Part shown: one piece after another, positions 49,163 to 60,350 of the stretch
Numbering within the stretch: position 1 is the stretch's first letter
Layout of the letters: the number at the start of each line of letters is the position of its first letter
NCBI RefSeq assembly: GCF_022842145.1
Contig: NZ_JALHQD010000007.1
Location: forward strand, 203,159 to 267,158
Direction of reading: 5' to 3'
Origin: Tabrizicola sp.
GTDB lineage: Bacteria > Pseudomonadota > Alphaproteobacteria > Rhodobacterales > Rhodobacteraceae
Length of the DNA: 64,000 nucleotides
Program-made: the position numbers and the translations under genes
Notes under the pieces: model-generated
Told to the model about the DNA's origin: nothing
Database searches by the model: none
Seen by the model: only the letters and a program-made list of their open reading frames with translations

Positions 49163-50179
49163 TCAGAGATAGCTCGAAAAATCCGGCAGCTCGACTTCCT
49201 GCATCGGCGGCTCTTCCGGTGAGCGAATCGCTTGAAGAACCGCGCGGGACAGGAACGCCGCCCCGCGCCGGCTGTCCTCTTCGATCACGATGATAGCGGG
49301 ATGCACCATCCCGAGATAAAGGCGTGAGCCTTTGACGATAACCTCGACATCCTTGCCGATTTCCCTGCCTGCCCGCGTGAGAGCGGAGGTAACGGCAAGC
49401 GCAGCCGCGTCGGACAAGCAGACAAAGCCGTCACAGTTCGGGTGCCTCGCCAGAAAGGCGGATGCCGCAGCCTGCAGGTTGCCAAGGGCGTCGCTGCTGT
49501 AGACACCCTCGATCTCACAGAAATCGAGGTCGAGTTCCGCAGCGGCTTCGCGTGCCTTCAGGAATGTGTCGAGCCCATAGTGTCGATCATGCGGGGGACC
49601 AAGCAATGCAAGACAGCGCCGCCCGCATCGATGCAGAACCTGGGCTGCCTTGCTGGCAAAATCCCCGTTGTCGAAGTCGTAATAGGGATGCAGATGCGAA
49701 AGCTTGCTGCGGCCGTGTGTTGCAAACGGCAGGCTACGTTCCAGCAGATAGGCGGTGCGCGGGTCGTCGATCTGGGTTTCGTTGAAGATCAGCGCATCGG
49801 CCATCCGGCCCTCGACCACCTGCCGGATTGCCTGCAGGCCCTCTTCATACGACAGGGCTGGAGTGATCGTGATCTGGAACCCAGTCGATAGCAGCGCCCG
49901 GGCGATCGAGGGGATCAGCCTGCTCATCTGGTCATCGGCCGAAACGCGGAAAACCAGGTTGATCATGAAGGTCTGCCCCGTCCGCAACCGGATCCCGGCC
50001 CGGTCGGGGACATAGCCCACCTCTTGCGCAATCTGGCGGACCCGACGCTTTGTCTCTTCGCCGATCTCGGGTGAATCGTTCAGGGCGCGGCTGACCGACG
50101 GCACGCCCAATCCGCAAAGGTCGGCAATCGTCTTGAGCGTCGGCCGCGGGTTAGGTTGTTTGCGTCCGTTGGCTTCCAC
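49163..50179 (-). CDS. LacI family transcriptional regulator
   Basis: A 338-residue regulator. The DNA-binding part is TLKTIADLCGLGVPSVSRALNDSPEIGEETKRRV with the VGYVPDRAG hinge, and a sugar-type effector domain follows. It interrupts two sets of iron-related genes on the same strand yet belongs to a family that normally senses sugars, so its targets may be unlinked. The GTG start at 50179 has GGAAGG 8 bases upstream. A hairpin closes the gene. No adjacent transport or catabolic sugar genes are present. Confidence 0.85.
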   Translation of the reverse strand: MEANGRKQPNPRPTLKTIADLCGLGVPSVSRALNDSPEIGEETKRRVRQIAQEVGYVPDRAGIRLRTGQTFMINLVFRVSADDQMSRLIPSIARALLSTGFQITITPALSYEEGLQAIRQVVEGRMADALIFNETQIDDPRTAYLLERSLPFATHGRSKLSHLHPYYDFDNGDFASKAAQVLHRCGRRCLALLGPPHDRHYGLDTFLKAREAAAELDLDFCEIEGVYSSDALGNLQAAASAFLARHPNCDGFVCLSDAAALAVTSALTRAGREIGKDVEVIVKGSRLYLGMVHPAIIVIEEDSRRGAAFLSRAVLQAIRSPEEPPMQEVELPDFSSYL

Positions 50180-50293
50180 TCTGATGGCCTTCCGTTTCTG
50201 GTCCCACCAGCGAGACCATCTAGGGTCCGGAAACCGGGTATATGGTCAGGTTGGCGACGGACAAACACAAAAGTGCTTCGTCTCCCGGACGGA

Positions 50294-50779
50294 TCACTCT
50301 GCCTTGCTGGCGGGCTTGGCGTTCAGGAGGCCGTAGCCTTCGGCGCCAAGTCTGTCGAACAGGCCGATCTGGGTTTCCAGGAAATCGATGTGACCTTCTT
50401 CGTCCGCGAGGAGTTCGTCGAACAGACCGCGGGTCACGAAATCGCCCACGGCGTCGCAATGACGGCGTGCCTCGATATACAGCGTCCGGGCGTCGTGTTC
50501 GGCGGCAAGGTCGGCCTCCAGCGTCTCGCGCACGGTCTGGCCGATGCGCAGGGAGTCGAGTTTCTGCAGGTTCGGATGACCTTCCAGGAAGATGATCCGG
50601 GCGATCAGGCGGTCGGCGTGGTGCATCTCTTCGATCGACTCGGCGCGGGACTTGTCCGCGAGATGGCCAAAGCCCCAGTCTTCCTGCAGCCGGTAGTGAA
50701 GCCAGTACTGGCTGACCGCGGTCAGTTCGGACCGGAGAGCCGCGTTGAGGTAGTCGATGACCTTGGCGTCGCCCTGCAT
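50294..50779 (-). CDS. bfr: Bacterioferritin
   Basis: A 161-residue ferritin-fold subunit that forms a 24-mer iron store with heme at the subunit interface. The heme ligand Met is in [14 protein letters not shown] (about M52). The ferroxidase residues are present: Glu in [11 protein letters not shown], Glu/His in EEMHHAD, Glu in LAAEHDAR, and Glu/His in [12 protein letters not shown]. Full length. It follows bfd by 60 bp on the same strand, as expected for storage coupled to release. Confidence 0.95.
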   Translation of the reverse strand: MQGDAKVIDYLNAALRSELTAVSQYWLHYRLQEDWGFGHLADKSRAESIEEMHHADRLIARIIFLEGHPNLQKLDSLRIGQTVRETLEADLAAEHDARTLYIEARRHCDAVGDFVTRGLFDELLADEEGHIDFLETQIGLFDRLGAEGYGLLNAKPASKAE

Positions 50780-50839
50780 GGAAGCTCCTTTTCGTGCCGG
50801 TTGCCGTCTTTCAACGGTGTGGGTGCGGGGGTGGTTCCG

Positions 50840-51067
50840 TCAGCCGGTCTTGCGGACCGGGTCTGGTGGTGCGGGAATGCGGAAGGCCGGGGTCCTGCGC
50901 ATCGTATTCAGGAACAGCGGCAGGCACCCCCCGCAATCGGCCCGTTTCCCCAGCGCGCGGTAGATCTTGCCGGGGGTGATCAGCGTCTGCGGGTCGGCGG
51001 CGCGCATCCAGTCCACCGCCGCGCGGATGTCGTGGTCGGAGATGGACTGGCAGTGGCAGATGATCAT
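50840..51067 (-). CDS. bfd: Bacterioferritin-associated ferredoxin
   Basis: A 75-residue [2Fe-2S] protein that binds bacterioferritin and reduces its iron core for release. The BFD-type cysteine pattern is complete: MIICHCQSISD near the N-terminus (two Cys) and DCGGCLP (two Cys) about 40 residues on. The C-terminal tail is unusually rich in Pro and basic residues. The start overlaps the irpA stop by ATGA, so iron uptake and iron mobilisation genes are translationally linked. Confidence 0.92.
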   Translation of the reverse strand: MIICHCQSISDHDIRAAVDWMRAADPQTLITPGKIYRALGKRADCGGCLPLFLNTMRRTPAFRIPAPPDPVRKTG

Positions 51068-52305
51068 TGGAAGACGGCGCCCGGGCTGTCGAGGCTGTCG
51101 GAGCCTTCGAATTCCACCTTGCTGAGGCCAAGCGCCGTGACGGCACGGTCGATCGAGGCGGTCTGGGTGACCAGCGCATCGACGGCGGCCATGATCAGCG
51201 TCTCGCCTTCGGCATTGCCGGGGGCGATCAGGGTGTCGAAGGTGCGGCCGGCGTCGCCCGCATCCTTCACCGCCTGCAAAGCGGCGACCGAGGCGTCGAG
51301 TTCGGTGGTGAGCTGGCTGTCGACGGCTGGGTTGGCCGCAGCAACCAGTTCGGACAGCGACGGCCCTTGCAGGTCCGTACCGTCAAGGCGGGTATAGGTG
51401 CCGAGGTAGACGTTGCGGATGCCAACCCCGTCGTAGAAATGGCTGTTGTGGGTGTTGTCCGAGAAGCAGTCATGCTCTTCCTCGGGGTCGTTCAGCATCA
51501 GGCCCAGCTTGATCCTTTCGCCCGCCAACTCGCCGTAGGACAGGCTGCCCATCCCGGTCAGCGCAGCCAGAACCCCAGCCTGCGGGTCGGCAGTAACGGC
51601 GGCGCGGGCGGGGCCGTCGGCGTCCCAGTTGTCCACCATTTCGGTCAGATCGGCGACGAGGAGGTCGGTCGCGGCCTGCAGATAGGCGGCGCGGCGGTCG
51701 CAGTTGCCATTGGTGCAGGCCTCGCCGATGGCGAAGTCCGTTGCGGGACGGTTGCCCGCGCCCGGTTCGGTGCCGTTCAGGTCTTGGCCCCAAAGCAGGA
51801 ATTCGATGGCGTGGTAGCCCGAGGCGACGTTGGCCTCGATCCCGTCGGCTTCGTGCAAGGTCTTGGCGATCAGGTCAGGAATGATGGCGCTGGCGTCGAT
51901 CTCGGTGCCCGACAGGGTGAACTTGGGCGTGGCGATGACATTCAGGGTGGCGAGCTGGTTTTCCTCGTTGCCGTAGTCGGTTCTGACGTAATCGATCAGC
52001 CCTTCGTCCAGCGGCCAGGAGTTCACGCGGCCTTCCCAGTCATCGACGATGGGATTGCCGAAGCGGAAGGCTTCGGACTGCTGGTAGGGCACGCGGGCGG
52101 CTTTCCAGGCGTCGCGGGCGGCTTGCAAGGTGGCGTCCGAGGGGGAGGCGGTCAGCGCTGCGACAGCCTGCTGCAGCGCGGTCGCGGTGGTCAGGCTGTC
52201 CTCGTAGGTCGCAAGTGCCAGATCGGCGTAGTGCTCTGTCACCTCCTGCGGTGAGGCGGCAAGGGTGGGGGTGGCGGTGAGGAGCAACAGGGAGAAGAGG
52301 CGCAT
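51064..52305 (-). CDS. irpA: Imelysin family protein, IrpA-like
   Basis: A 413-residue periplasmic or outer-membrane-associated imelysin protein. Signal peptide MRLFSLLLLTATPTLA is followed by YADLALATYEDSL. The GxHxxE motif is intact in SGYHAIEFLLWGQD (His about 181), unlike in the second imelysin at 46389-47390. IrpA-type proteins are needed for growth under iron limitation in cyanobacteria; the same role is inferred. ATG at 52305 is chosen for the signal peptide. A GACCAA-N5-TTGGTC inverted repeat upstream may be the iron-regulated operator. Confidence 0.88.
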   Translation of the reverse strand: MRLFSLLLLTATPTLAASPQEVTEHYADLALATYEDSLTTATALQQAVAALTASPSDATLQAARDAWKAARVPYQQSEAFRFGNPIVDDWEGRVNSWPLDEGLIDYVRTDYGNEENQLATLNVIATPKFTLSGTEIDASAIIPDLIAKTLHEADGIEANVASGYHAIEFLLWGQDLNGTEPGAGNRPATDFAIGEACTNGNCDRRAAYLQAATDLLVADLTEMVDNWDADGPARAAVTADPQAGVLAALTGMGSLSYGELAGERIKLGLMLNDPEEEHDCFSDNTHNSHFYDGVGIRNVYLGTYTRLDGTDLQGPSLSELVAAANPAVDSQLTTELDASVAALQAVKDAGDAGRTFDTLIAPGNAEGETLIMAAVDALVTQTASIDRAVTALGLSKVEFEGSDSLDSPGAVFQ

Positions 52306-52338
52306 GGAAAGACCTTCGGCTGGAGTTGCCGAATATCT

Positions 52339-52355
52339 GACCAATTTGCTTGGTC
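52339..52355. promoter_or_regulatory. Inverted repeat upstream of irpA
   Basis: GACCAA (52339-52344) and TTGGTC (52350-52355) form a perfect inverted repeat around TTTGC, 33 bp before the irpA start. Position and gene content suggest an iron-responsive regulator site. Confidence 0.5.
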
Positions 52356-52372
52356 TTGTAAACCCGATTCTT

Positions 52373-53068
52373 TTAGTAAGGTAGCTCGGCGGTCACCGCA
52401 CGGGCAGCTGCGGCGGGGTCCTTGGCCTGCCAGATCGGACGGCCCACGACGATGTGGTCAGCCCCATCGGCGATGGCCTGATGCGGGGTGGCAACGCGCT
52501 TCTGGTCGCCAGTGGCAGCACCCGTCGGGCGGACTCCCGGAGTGACGATCAGCTTGCCCCGCGCCTCGGGCAAAGCGCGGATCATCGCGGCTTCCTGCGG
52601 ACTGGCGATCACGCCGTCAGCACCTGCCAGCAAAGCGCGGGAGGCGCGTTCCAGGGTGATGTCGTGGATGTCGCCGGGCTTGATCAGGTTCGCATCCAGA
52701 TCGGCGCGGTCCAGCGAGGTCAGCACGGTCACCGCCAGGATCTTGAGTCCGGTGCCGCCCTTGCCCGTCGCGGCGGCGGCGACGACCTGCGGGTCGCCGT
52801 GGACGGTCAGGAAATCAAGGTCGTATTGCGCCAGACCCCGGACGGCGGCCTCGATGGTGGCGCCGATGTCGAACAGTTTCATGTCCAGAAAGATGCGCTT
52901 GCCCTGTTCGTGCTTCAGCTCGTTGGCCAGCGCGAGGCCCCCGCCGGTCAGCATCCCGAGGCCGATCTTGTAGAAGCTGGCGGCGTCGCCGATCCGGGCG
53001 ACGAGGTCCAGGCCCTGCACCACGTTCGGCACGTCGAGGGCGACGATCAGGCGGTCATCTGCAGGCAT
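52373..53068 (-). CDS. pyrF: Orotidine 5'-phosphate decarboxylase
   Basis: A 231-residue TIM-barrel enzyme making UMP from OMP, the last step of pyrimidine synthesis. The substrate-binding LIVALDVPN starts the barrel. The catalytic Lys/Asp network is in FLDMKLFDIGATIEAA (D-x-K-x-x-D-I). TPGVRP and VVGRPIWQA form the phosphate-binding end. Length is normal. It is divergent from the ROK kinase gene and 67 bp upstream of irpA on the same strand. Confidence 0.96.
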   Translation of the reverse strand: MPADDRLIVALDVPNVVQGLDLVARIGDAASFYKIGLGMLTGGGLALANELKHEQGKRIFLDMKLFDIGATIEAAVRGLAQYDLDFLTVHGDPQVVAAAATGKGGTGLKILAVTVLTSLDRADLDANLIKPGDIHDITLERASRALLAGADGVIASPQEAAMIRALPEARGKLIVTPGVRPTGAATGDQKRVATPHQAIADGADHIVVGRPIWQAKDPAAAARAVTAELPY

Positions 53069-53145
53069 GGCTGTCTCCGGGGGTTTGCGGCGGTTTGACG
53101 GGGCTGGGAAGGGCTGTCAAGACTGGCGAAAAATCGGGGTGAGGG

Positions 53146-54015
53146 ATGATCCTGGCATTCGACATTGGCGGCAGCCGGATCAAGGCGGCGGTCTGGGACG
53201 GCGCGCTGCGGCCGCTGGGCGAGGTGGCGACGCCCTTGGGCGACAAGGCGGCCTTCACGGACGCGATTGCAGGCTTTGTCAGTGGGGGCGAGACGGGGAT
53301 CGCGATTTCCATCGCGGGGGTGGTCGATCCTGCCTCCGGCGTGGGGAAGGTGGCGAACATCCCGGCTATCGACGGTCTGGCACTGGGACCGGAGGTCAAG
53401 GCGGCCACCGGGTTGCCGGTGCGGGTGCTGAACGACGCGGACTGCTTTGCGCTGGCCGAGGCCAGTCACGGCGCGGGGCGCGGGCGAAGGTCGGTCTTCG
53501 GGGTGATCCTGGGGTCTGGCGTCGGCGGTGGGCTGGTGATCGACGGGCGCGTGGTCACGGGCGCGGGCGGCTATGCGGGCGAATGGGGGCATGGGCCGGT
53601 GATCCGCGGCGAGTTCTCCTTTCAATGCGGCTGCGGGCAGGTGGGCTGCGTGGATACCGTGGGCAGCGCGCGCGGGCTGGAGCGGCTGCACCGCAAGCGG
53701 ACCGCCGAGCTTCTGGGGTCCGAGGCGATCATCGCGGGGTGGATGGCTGGCGAGGCGGAGCCCGGAGAGACGATGGCGCTGTGGCGCGAGCTGGTTGCGG
53801 GGCCGCTGGCGATGGTGGTGAATGTGATCGGCGCGGATGTCGTGCCGGTCGGGGGCGGGCTCAGCCGGGCTCCGGGGCTGGTGGGATATCTGGACGAGGC
53901 GGTGCGGGTCAGGGTGCTGCGGCGGACGAAAAGTCCCCTCCTGGTGCCGGCGGAATGCGGCGCGGATGCGGGGCTTCTGGGTGCGGCAATGGCGGGGGTC
54001 GCGGAATGGGTGTGA
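53146..54015 (+). CDS. ROK family sugar kinase
   Basis: A 289-residue ROK-family kinase. The ATP-phosphate loop is AFDIGGSRIKAAV (DxGGT-like), the catalytic Asp lies in VRVLNDADCFALAE, and the zinc motif is GHGPV...CGCGQVGCVDT. The last residue of the CxCGxxGCxE motif is Asp rather than Glu. The overall pattern fits N-acetylglucosamine or glucose kinases (NagK-like), but the substrate is not fixed. It overlaps cutC by 10 bp. Confidence 0.87.
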   Translation: MILAFDIGGSRIKAAVWDGALRPLGEVATPLGDKAAFTDAIAGFVSGGETGIAISIAGVVDPASGVGKVANIPAIDGLALGPEVKAATGLPVRVLNDADCFALAEASHGAGRGRRSVFGVILGSGVGGGLVIDGRVVTGAGGYAGEWGHGPVIRGEFSFQCGCGQVGCVDTVGSARGLERLHRKRTAELLGSEAIIAGWMAGEAEPGETMALWRELVAGPLAMVVNVIGADVVPVGGGLSRAPGLVGYLDEAVRVRVLRRTKSPLLVPAECGADAGLLGAAMAGVAEWV

Positions 54016-54728
54016 CGCTGGAGGTCTGCGTCGACACGGCGGAGGGGTTGGCCCAGGCCGTGGCGGGCGGCGCTGACCGGATCGAGCTTTGCGCCGCTTT
54101 GGCGGTGGGGGGCCTGACGCCCTCGGCCGGGTTGATGGCGCTGGCGGCGGGCTGTGGCGTGCCCGTGGTTGCGATGATCCGGCCCCGCGCCGGGGATTTC
54201 GTCTGGTCCGAGGCCGAGGTCGGGATGATGGAGGCAGAGATCGCTTCCGCACGGGACGCAGGGTTGGCGGGGGTGGTGCTGGGAGCCTCGCTTCCCGATG
54301 GGCGGCTGGACGTGCCGGCCCTGCGGCGACTGGTGGCGGTGGCGACAGCACGGGCGGGGAGCTTCGAACTGGTGCTGCATCGCTGCATCGATCTCGCTCC
54401 GGACATGCTGGCCGCACTGGAAGAGGCCTTGGCGCTGGGCTTTCACCGCGTACTGACCTCTGGTGGCGAGACAACAGCCGAGGCCGGGGCGGCGCGGATC
54501 GCGGCGCTGATCGCCCGGGCGGCGGGCCGGATCACGGTGATGCCGGGATCGGGGGTAAACCCCGGGAACGCGGCGATGCTGAAGGGGCTTGGCATAAACG
54601 AGATTCACGCGTCATGTTCGGTTTCGACTGCGGTTTCGGGCCGGGTGGTCGAGATGGGATTTGCGCCGCCGGTGCAGCGGCAGACCCATGCGGATGCGGT
54701 GCGGGCGTTGCGCAAGGCGCTGGAGTAG
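54006..54728 (+). CDS. CutC family protein
   Basis: A 240-residue TIM-barrel protein of the CutC family, named for copper homeostasis in E. coli although its biochemical role is unclear. Conserved segments are LEVCVDTAEGLAQAVAGGADRIELCAAL, VVAMIRPRAGDFVWS, FHRVLTSGGETTAEAG and VMPGSGVNPGN. The start at 54006 lies inside the ROK gene, so both are translated together; a link to amino-sugar metabolism is therefore at least as likely as copper. Confidence 0.88.
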   Translation: MGVTLEVCVDTAEGLAQAVAGGADRIELCAALAVGGLTPSAGLMALAAGCGVPVVAMIRPRAGDFVWSEAEVGMMEAEIASARDAGLAGVVLGASLPDGRLDVPALRRLVAVATARAGSFELVLHRCIDLAPDMLAALEEALALGFHRVLTSGGETTAEAGAARIAALIARAAGRITVMPGSGVNPGNAAMLKGLGINEIHASCSVSTAVSGRVVEMGFAPPVQRQTHADAVRALRKALE

Positions 54729-54737
54729 GAGCGAGTG

Positions 54738-55511
54738 ATGGAGTTGAGGCTGGACTACGACCGCCCTGAGGAAGGCCCCGGTTCCGGGCCTTTGACCGTG
54801 GGCTGGTTTCTGGCGTCCGACAAGGGCGCGGTGCTGTATGACCCGCCGGAACGGGTGCAGATCCGCCCTCCGAACAAGTCGCACGCCAAGTCGGCCAGCA
54901 GGTGCCCGGCGGTGATCCAGCTGGAAAGCCGGTATTTCATGGTGAAATGCCCGTTCGATCTGCACATCGGCTTTCAGCGCGACGACAAGGGCAAGGCGGT
55001 GCTGGTCAACCGGGCGGGGGCGAACAGTCCGATCCGGTCGTCCAAGCTGAACGAGGTGCTGACGCTGGTCAATGAGGCCGAATGGCGCTTTCCGGATCGC
55101 CCGACGGTCCAGTTGCACCTGCCCTATTACTTCATCGCCGACGAGATGGTGTATCTGACCCAGTTGTCGGCCTTTGCGCATTACCGGCCCGACCCCTTGC
55201 CCGGAACGATCTTCGGCGGGCGTTTCCCGATCTCGATCTGGCCGCGCCCCTTGATGTGGGCCTTCGAGTGGCACGAACCGCAGAAGGACCTGATCCTGCG
55301 GCGGGGTGAGCCGCTGTTCTATGTCCAGTTCGAAGGAATGGACCCCTCGCGCCCCGTGCAGGTGGTGGAGGCCGAGAGGACAGCGGAAGTTCAGGCTTAT
55401 CTGGAACAGATCTCGGGCGTGGTGAATTACGTGAACCAGACGTTTTCGCTGTTCAAGTCTGCCGAAGCCTTGCGGCCAAAGAAGCTGTTGGTCGCCAAGG
55501 CCCGGGAGTAG
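54738..55511 (+). CDS. Conserved hypothetical protein
   Basis: A 257-residue soluble protein I do not recognise. It is rich in aromatic residues and Pro, with blocks such as LPYYFIADEMVYLTQLSAF, GTIFGGRFPISIWPRPLMW and RGEPLFYVQFEGMDPSRP. There is no signal peptide or transmembrane segment. The ATG at 54738 has AGGAG 6 bases upstream; a GTG one codon earlier is less well spaced. It is 9 bp from cutC and is probably the last gene of that operon before the repeat at 55544-55566. Confidence 0.7.
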   Translation: MELRLDYDRPEEGPGSGPLTVGWFLASDKGAVLYDPPERVQIRPPNKSHAKSASRCPAVIQLESRYFMVKCPFDLHIGFQRDDKGKAVLVNRAGANSPIRSSKLNEVLTLVNEAEWRFPDRPTVQLHLPYYFIADEMVYLTQLSAFAHYRPDPLPGTIFGGRFPISIWPRPLMWAFEWHEPQKDLILRRGEPLFYVQFEGMDPSRPVQVVEAERTAEVQAYLEQISGVVNYVNQTFSLFKSAEALRPKKLLVAKARE

Positions 55512-55543
55512 GCGTCTTTGCTGGCCCCGGAGGGCTTCGCGCG

Positions 55544-55566
55544 GGATATTTGTGCAAATGTGAAAG
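55544..55566. repeat. Copy of the 23-bp repeat
   Basis: This 23-bp stretch, containing the imperfect palindrome ATTTG-TG-CAAAT, is identical to 45289-45311 after mtaB. Related GGATATTTG lies in the rhaT-rhaP spacer. It is between two genes and close to the next start codon. Confidence 0.8.
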
Positions 55567-55595
55567 CACAATTTTAGTCGAATTGGAGAGATCCT

Positions 55596-56420
55596 GTGCG
55601 CAGCATCATCGAAACCTATGAGGTGGCATCGGGTCGCGTGACCGAGGTGCTGGCGGTGGACGGGCGGATCGAAGCGCCGAACTGGGCGCCCTCGGGGGAC
55701 TGGCTTCTGGTCAATGGGGAAGGGCGGTTGTTCCGCGTGCCCTTGGCGCAGCCCGCCTTGCAGGAAGTGCCGTCGGGCGCGGCGGTGAAGTGCAACAACG
55801 ATCACGGGATCAGCCCGGACGGCAAGACGATCATCATTTCCTCGCATCACGAGGGGGCGGGGTCGCAGGTCTATGTGATGCCGGTCGAAGGGGGCGAGCC
55901 AGCGCGGGTCTCTCCCGACAGCCCAAGCTGGTGGCACGGGATTTCTCCGGACGGGCGGGTGCTGACCTACGTCGCGGCGCGCGGTGAGAAGAAGGTGATC
56001 GACGTCTATACGCTGGTGCCGGGGCAGGCCGAAGCGCGGCTGACCAATGGCGAAGGCCATTGCGACGGGCCGGATTTCAGCCCCGATGGCAGCCGGATCT
56101 ACTATAACTGCGACCGGACCGGACATGCGCAGATCTGGGTGATGGCGGCGGATGGCGCGGATCAGCGGCAGTTGTTCCAGGACGAGTGCGTCAACTGGTT
56201 CCCCCACCCCTCGCCCGATGGGGGGCATCTGCTGTACCTGGCCTATCCCCCCGGCACCACGGGCCACCCAGCCGACCTTCCTGTGGCGCTGGTGCTGTGC
56301 GACCCCGAGGGGTGCAACCGGCGCAGGGTCAGGGAGTTCACCGGCGGACAGGGGTCGATCAACGTGCCTTGCTGGGCCCCGGATGGCAGCGCCTTTGCCT
56401 ACGTGCGCTACGAGCCTTAG
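55596..56420 (+). CDS. TolB-like beta-propeller (PD40 repeats) protein
   Basis: A 274-residue protein with PD40/WD40-like repeats: NWAPSGDWLL, GISPDGKTIIISSHHEG, GISPDGRVLTYVA, DFSPDGSRIYYNCD, HPSPDGGHLLYLAY and CWAPDGSAFAYV. These repeats make a six-bladed propeller like the C-terminal part of TolB. It has no signal peptide and no TolB N-terminal domain, so it is probably a cytoplasmic enzyme or binding protein, not the Tol-Pal subunit. GGAGAG precedes the GTG start. It converges on the next gene with overlapping stops. Confidence 0.8.
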   Translation: MRSIIETYEVASGRVTEVLAVDGRIEAPNWAPSGDWLLVNGEGRLFRVPLAQPALQEVPSGAAVKCNNDHGISPDGKTIIISSHHEGAGSQVYVMPVEGGEPARVSPDSPSWWHGISPDGRVLTYVAARGEKKVIDVYTLVPGQAEARLTNGEGHCDGPDFSPDGSRIYYNCDRTGHAQIWVMAADGADQRQLFQDECVNWFPHPSPDGGHLLYLAYPPGTTGHPADLPVALVLCDPEGCNRRRVREFTGGQGSINVPCWAPDGSAFAYVRYEP

Positions 56421-56857
56421 GCCGGTCGCAACCCGCTGAGGCCCTTTGGCGCCTTGGGCTTCGGTTCCTGCGGCAGGGCCGGAAGGTCCACGGTGCGCAA
56501 CATAGGCTGCAGGTGGCGCGGGTCGCCCCAGACCGAGATGTAGACCTCGGGCGGGAAACCGTTTGCCAGATGTTCGGGCGTCAGGTCGATGATCCGCACC
56601 CGCAGATCGTCGCCGTGGGCAAGCGAGGGCTCGATGATCTCTTCGGCCGCGGGGCCGAGGTGGCCGATCAACCCCTCACGGTGGTGCGGGATCAGGCCCA
56701 GGATCGGTTTCCGCAGCCGGGCGAAGACGCCGATGCGGCCGTCGGACAGCCGTTCCAGGCGCGCGCCATCGCCGATGGACAGGCCGGTCCGCGCGACATG
56801 GATCACCAGTCCCTCGACCGGGGCCTTGTGGATCAGGGGACGTTTCGAGTCGCTCAT
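56417..56857 (-). CDS. Hypothetical protein
   Basis: A 146-residue soluble protein of unknown function. It has no cysteines, no membrane segment, and blocks such as VIHVARTGLSIGDGARLERLSDGRIGVFARL and GLIPHHREGLIGHLG that suggest a small beta-rich domain (HIRAN-like is possible), followed by a Pro/Lys-rich tail. GGAAAGG lies 8 bases before the ATG at 56857. The open frame to 58273 is antisense to clpB and is not real. Confidence 0.65.
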   Translation of the reverse strand: MSDSKRPLIHKAPVEGLVIHVARTGLSIGDGARLERLSDGRIGVFARLRKPILGLIPHHREGLIGHLGPAAEEIIEPSLAHGDDLRVRIIDLTPEHLANGFPPEVYISVWGDPRHLQPMLRTVDLPALPQEPKPKAPKGLSGLRPA

Positions 56858-57139
56858 GCGTTTGGCCTTTCCATAGTCGAAGGCCAAGGATGGGTGCGGG
56901 GGTGGGCTTTGCAAGCCACGGTTATGGGGGCGGTCTTTTGCCTGCCCTAAGTCGCCGATGCGGAAGCGGCGGATCGGCAAGGAAAGGCCCAACCTGCCGA
57001 ATTCCCGGGTACTGTGGATTTTGCGCAAGCGGGGATTGCAAAGTTTTCGGCCCGCGCCCAGATGAAGGGCAAGGCCTTCACGGGGTGTGCTGGATGACCG
57101 GGCACCGCAGGCAGGGCGCTTCACACAAGGAGAATGCCG

Positions 57140-59755
<2,616 letters not shown>

Positions 59756-59761
59756 TGATCA

Positions 59762-59787
59762 TAGGGTGGGCGATATCGCCCACCCTA
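59762..59787. repeat. GGGTGGGC palindromic repeat, copy 2
   Basis: A perfect 26-bp palindrome (arms TAGGGTGGGCGAT and ATCGCCCACCCTA) starts 6 bp after the clpB stop. It has the same arms as 33744-33767 and may act as the clpB transcript end. Confidence 0.8.
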
Positions 59788-59836
59788 CGCCTGCGCCTAC
59801 ATATGGAATGGGGGCGTTGGTGCGCCCGTTCGCCTG

Positions 59837-60322
59837 TCAGATCGACCGCGGCTCGCGCGCGCTGATCGGCGGGAATTCACCGTCCGGCGTCACCTGGTCC
59901 ACCGCTTCGGGAAGCGAGGTGCTTAGCCGCGACAGAAGCTCTTCCCGGTTGAGGCCGGTCTTGGCGACCAGTTCGGCGATGGTGTCCTCGTCCAGCGCTT
60001 CTTCCAGCTCGGACGGTGCCAGTGGAGCGTTCGGGCCGCGCTGCACCCAGCTGTCGACCTTGGCGCGCTGCACCGGGTTGGCAAACCGCTCGAAGAGCTC
60101 GGACAACCCCCCCATGGGATTGCCGCCGCCGGCGCCGCCCAGCATCTGGCGGAAGCCGTCGAGCAAGCCACCTTCGCCTCCGGCAAGGCCGTAGCCTTCC
60201 GGTCGGGACGGATCGGTGGCGCCGCGATTGTTCATCAACTCTCCCAGCTTGTCGCGGTTCTGGTAACCGGCGACTGCGAGCAGTCCAAGAAGGGCGACAA
60301 GAGACGGGCTGCCTTTGGCCAT
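59837..60322 (-). CDS. YidB family protein
   Basis: A 161-residue protein of the YidB (DUF937-like) family. An N-terminal hydrophobic stretch (SLVALLGLLAVAGYQ) is followed by a Gly-rich linker and a helical C-terminal half (LDEDTIAELVAKTGLNREELLSRLSTSLPEAVDQVTP) that carries the conserved family pattern. Its function is unknown; some members respond to stress. ATG at 60322 gives AAAGGA at a good distance; ATG at 60325 is also possible. It follows the GlsB gene by 28 bp. Confidence 0.82.
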   Translation of the reverse strand: MAKGSPSLVALLGLLAVAGYQNRDKLGELMNNRGATDPSRPEGYGLAGGEGGLLDGFRQMLGGAGGGNPMGGLSELFERFANPVQRAKVDSWVQRGPNAPLAPSELEEALDEDTIAELVAKTGLNREELLSRLSTSLPEAVDQVTPDGEFPPISAREPRSI

Positions 60323-60350
60323 CATGATATCCTTTCTGTTATTGAGGCGG

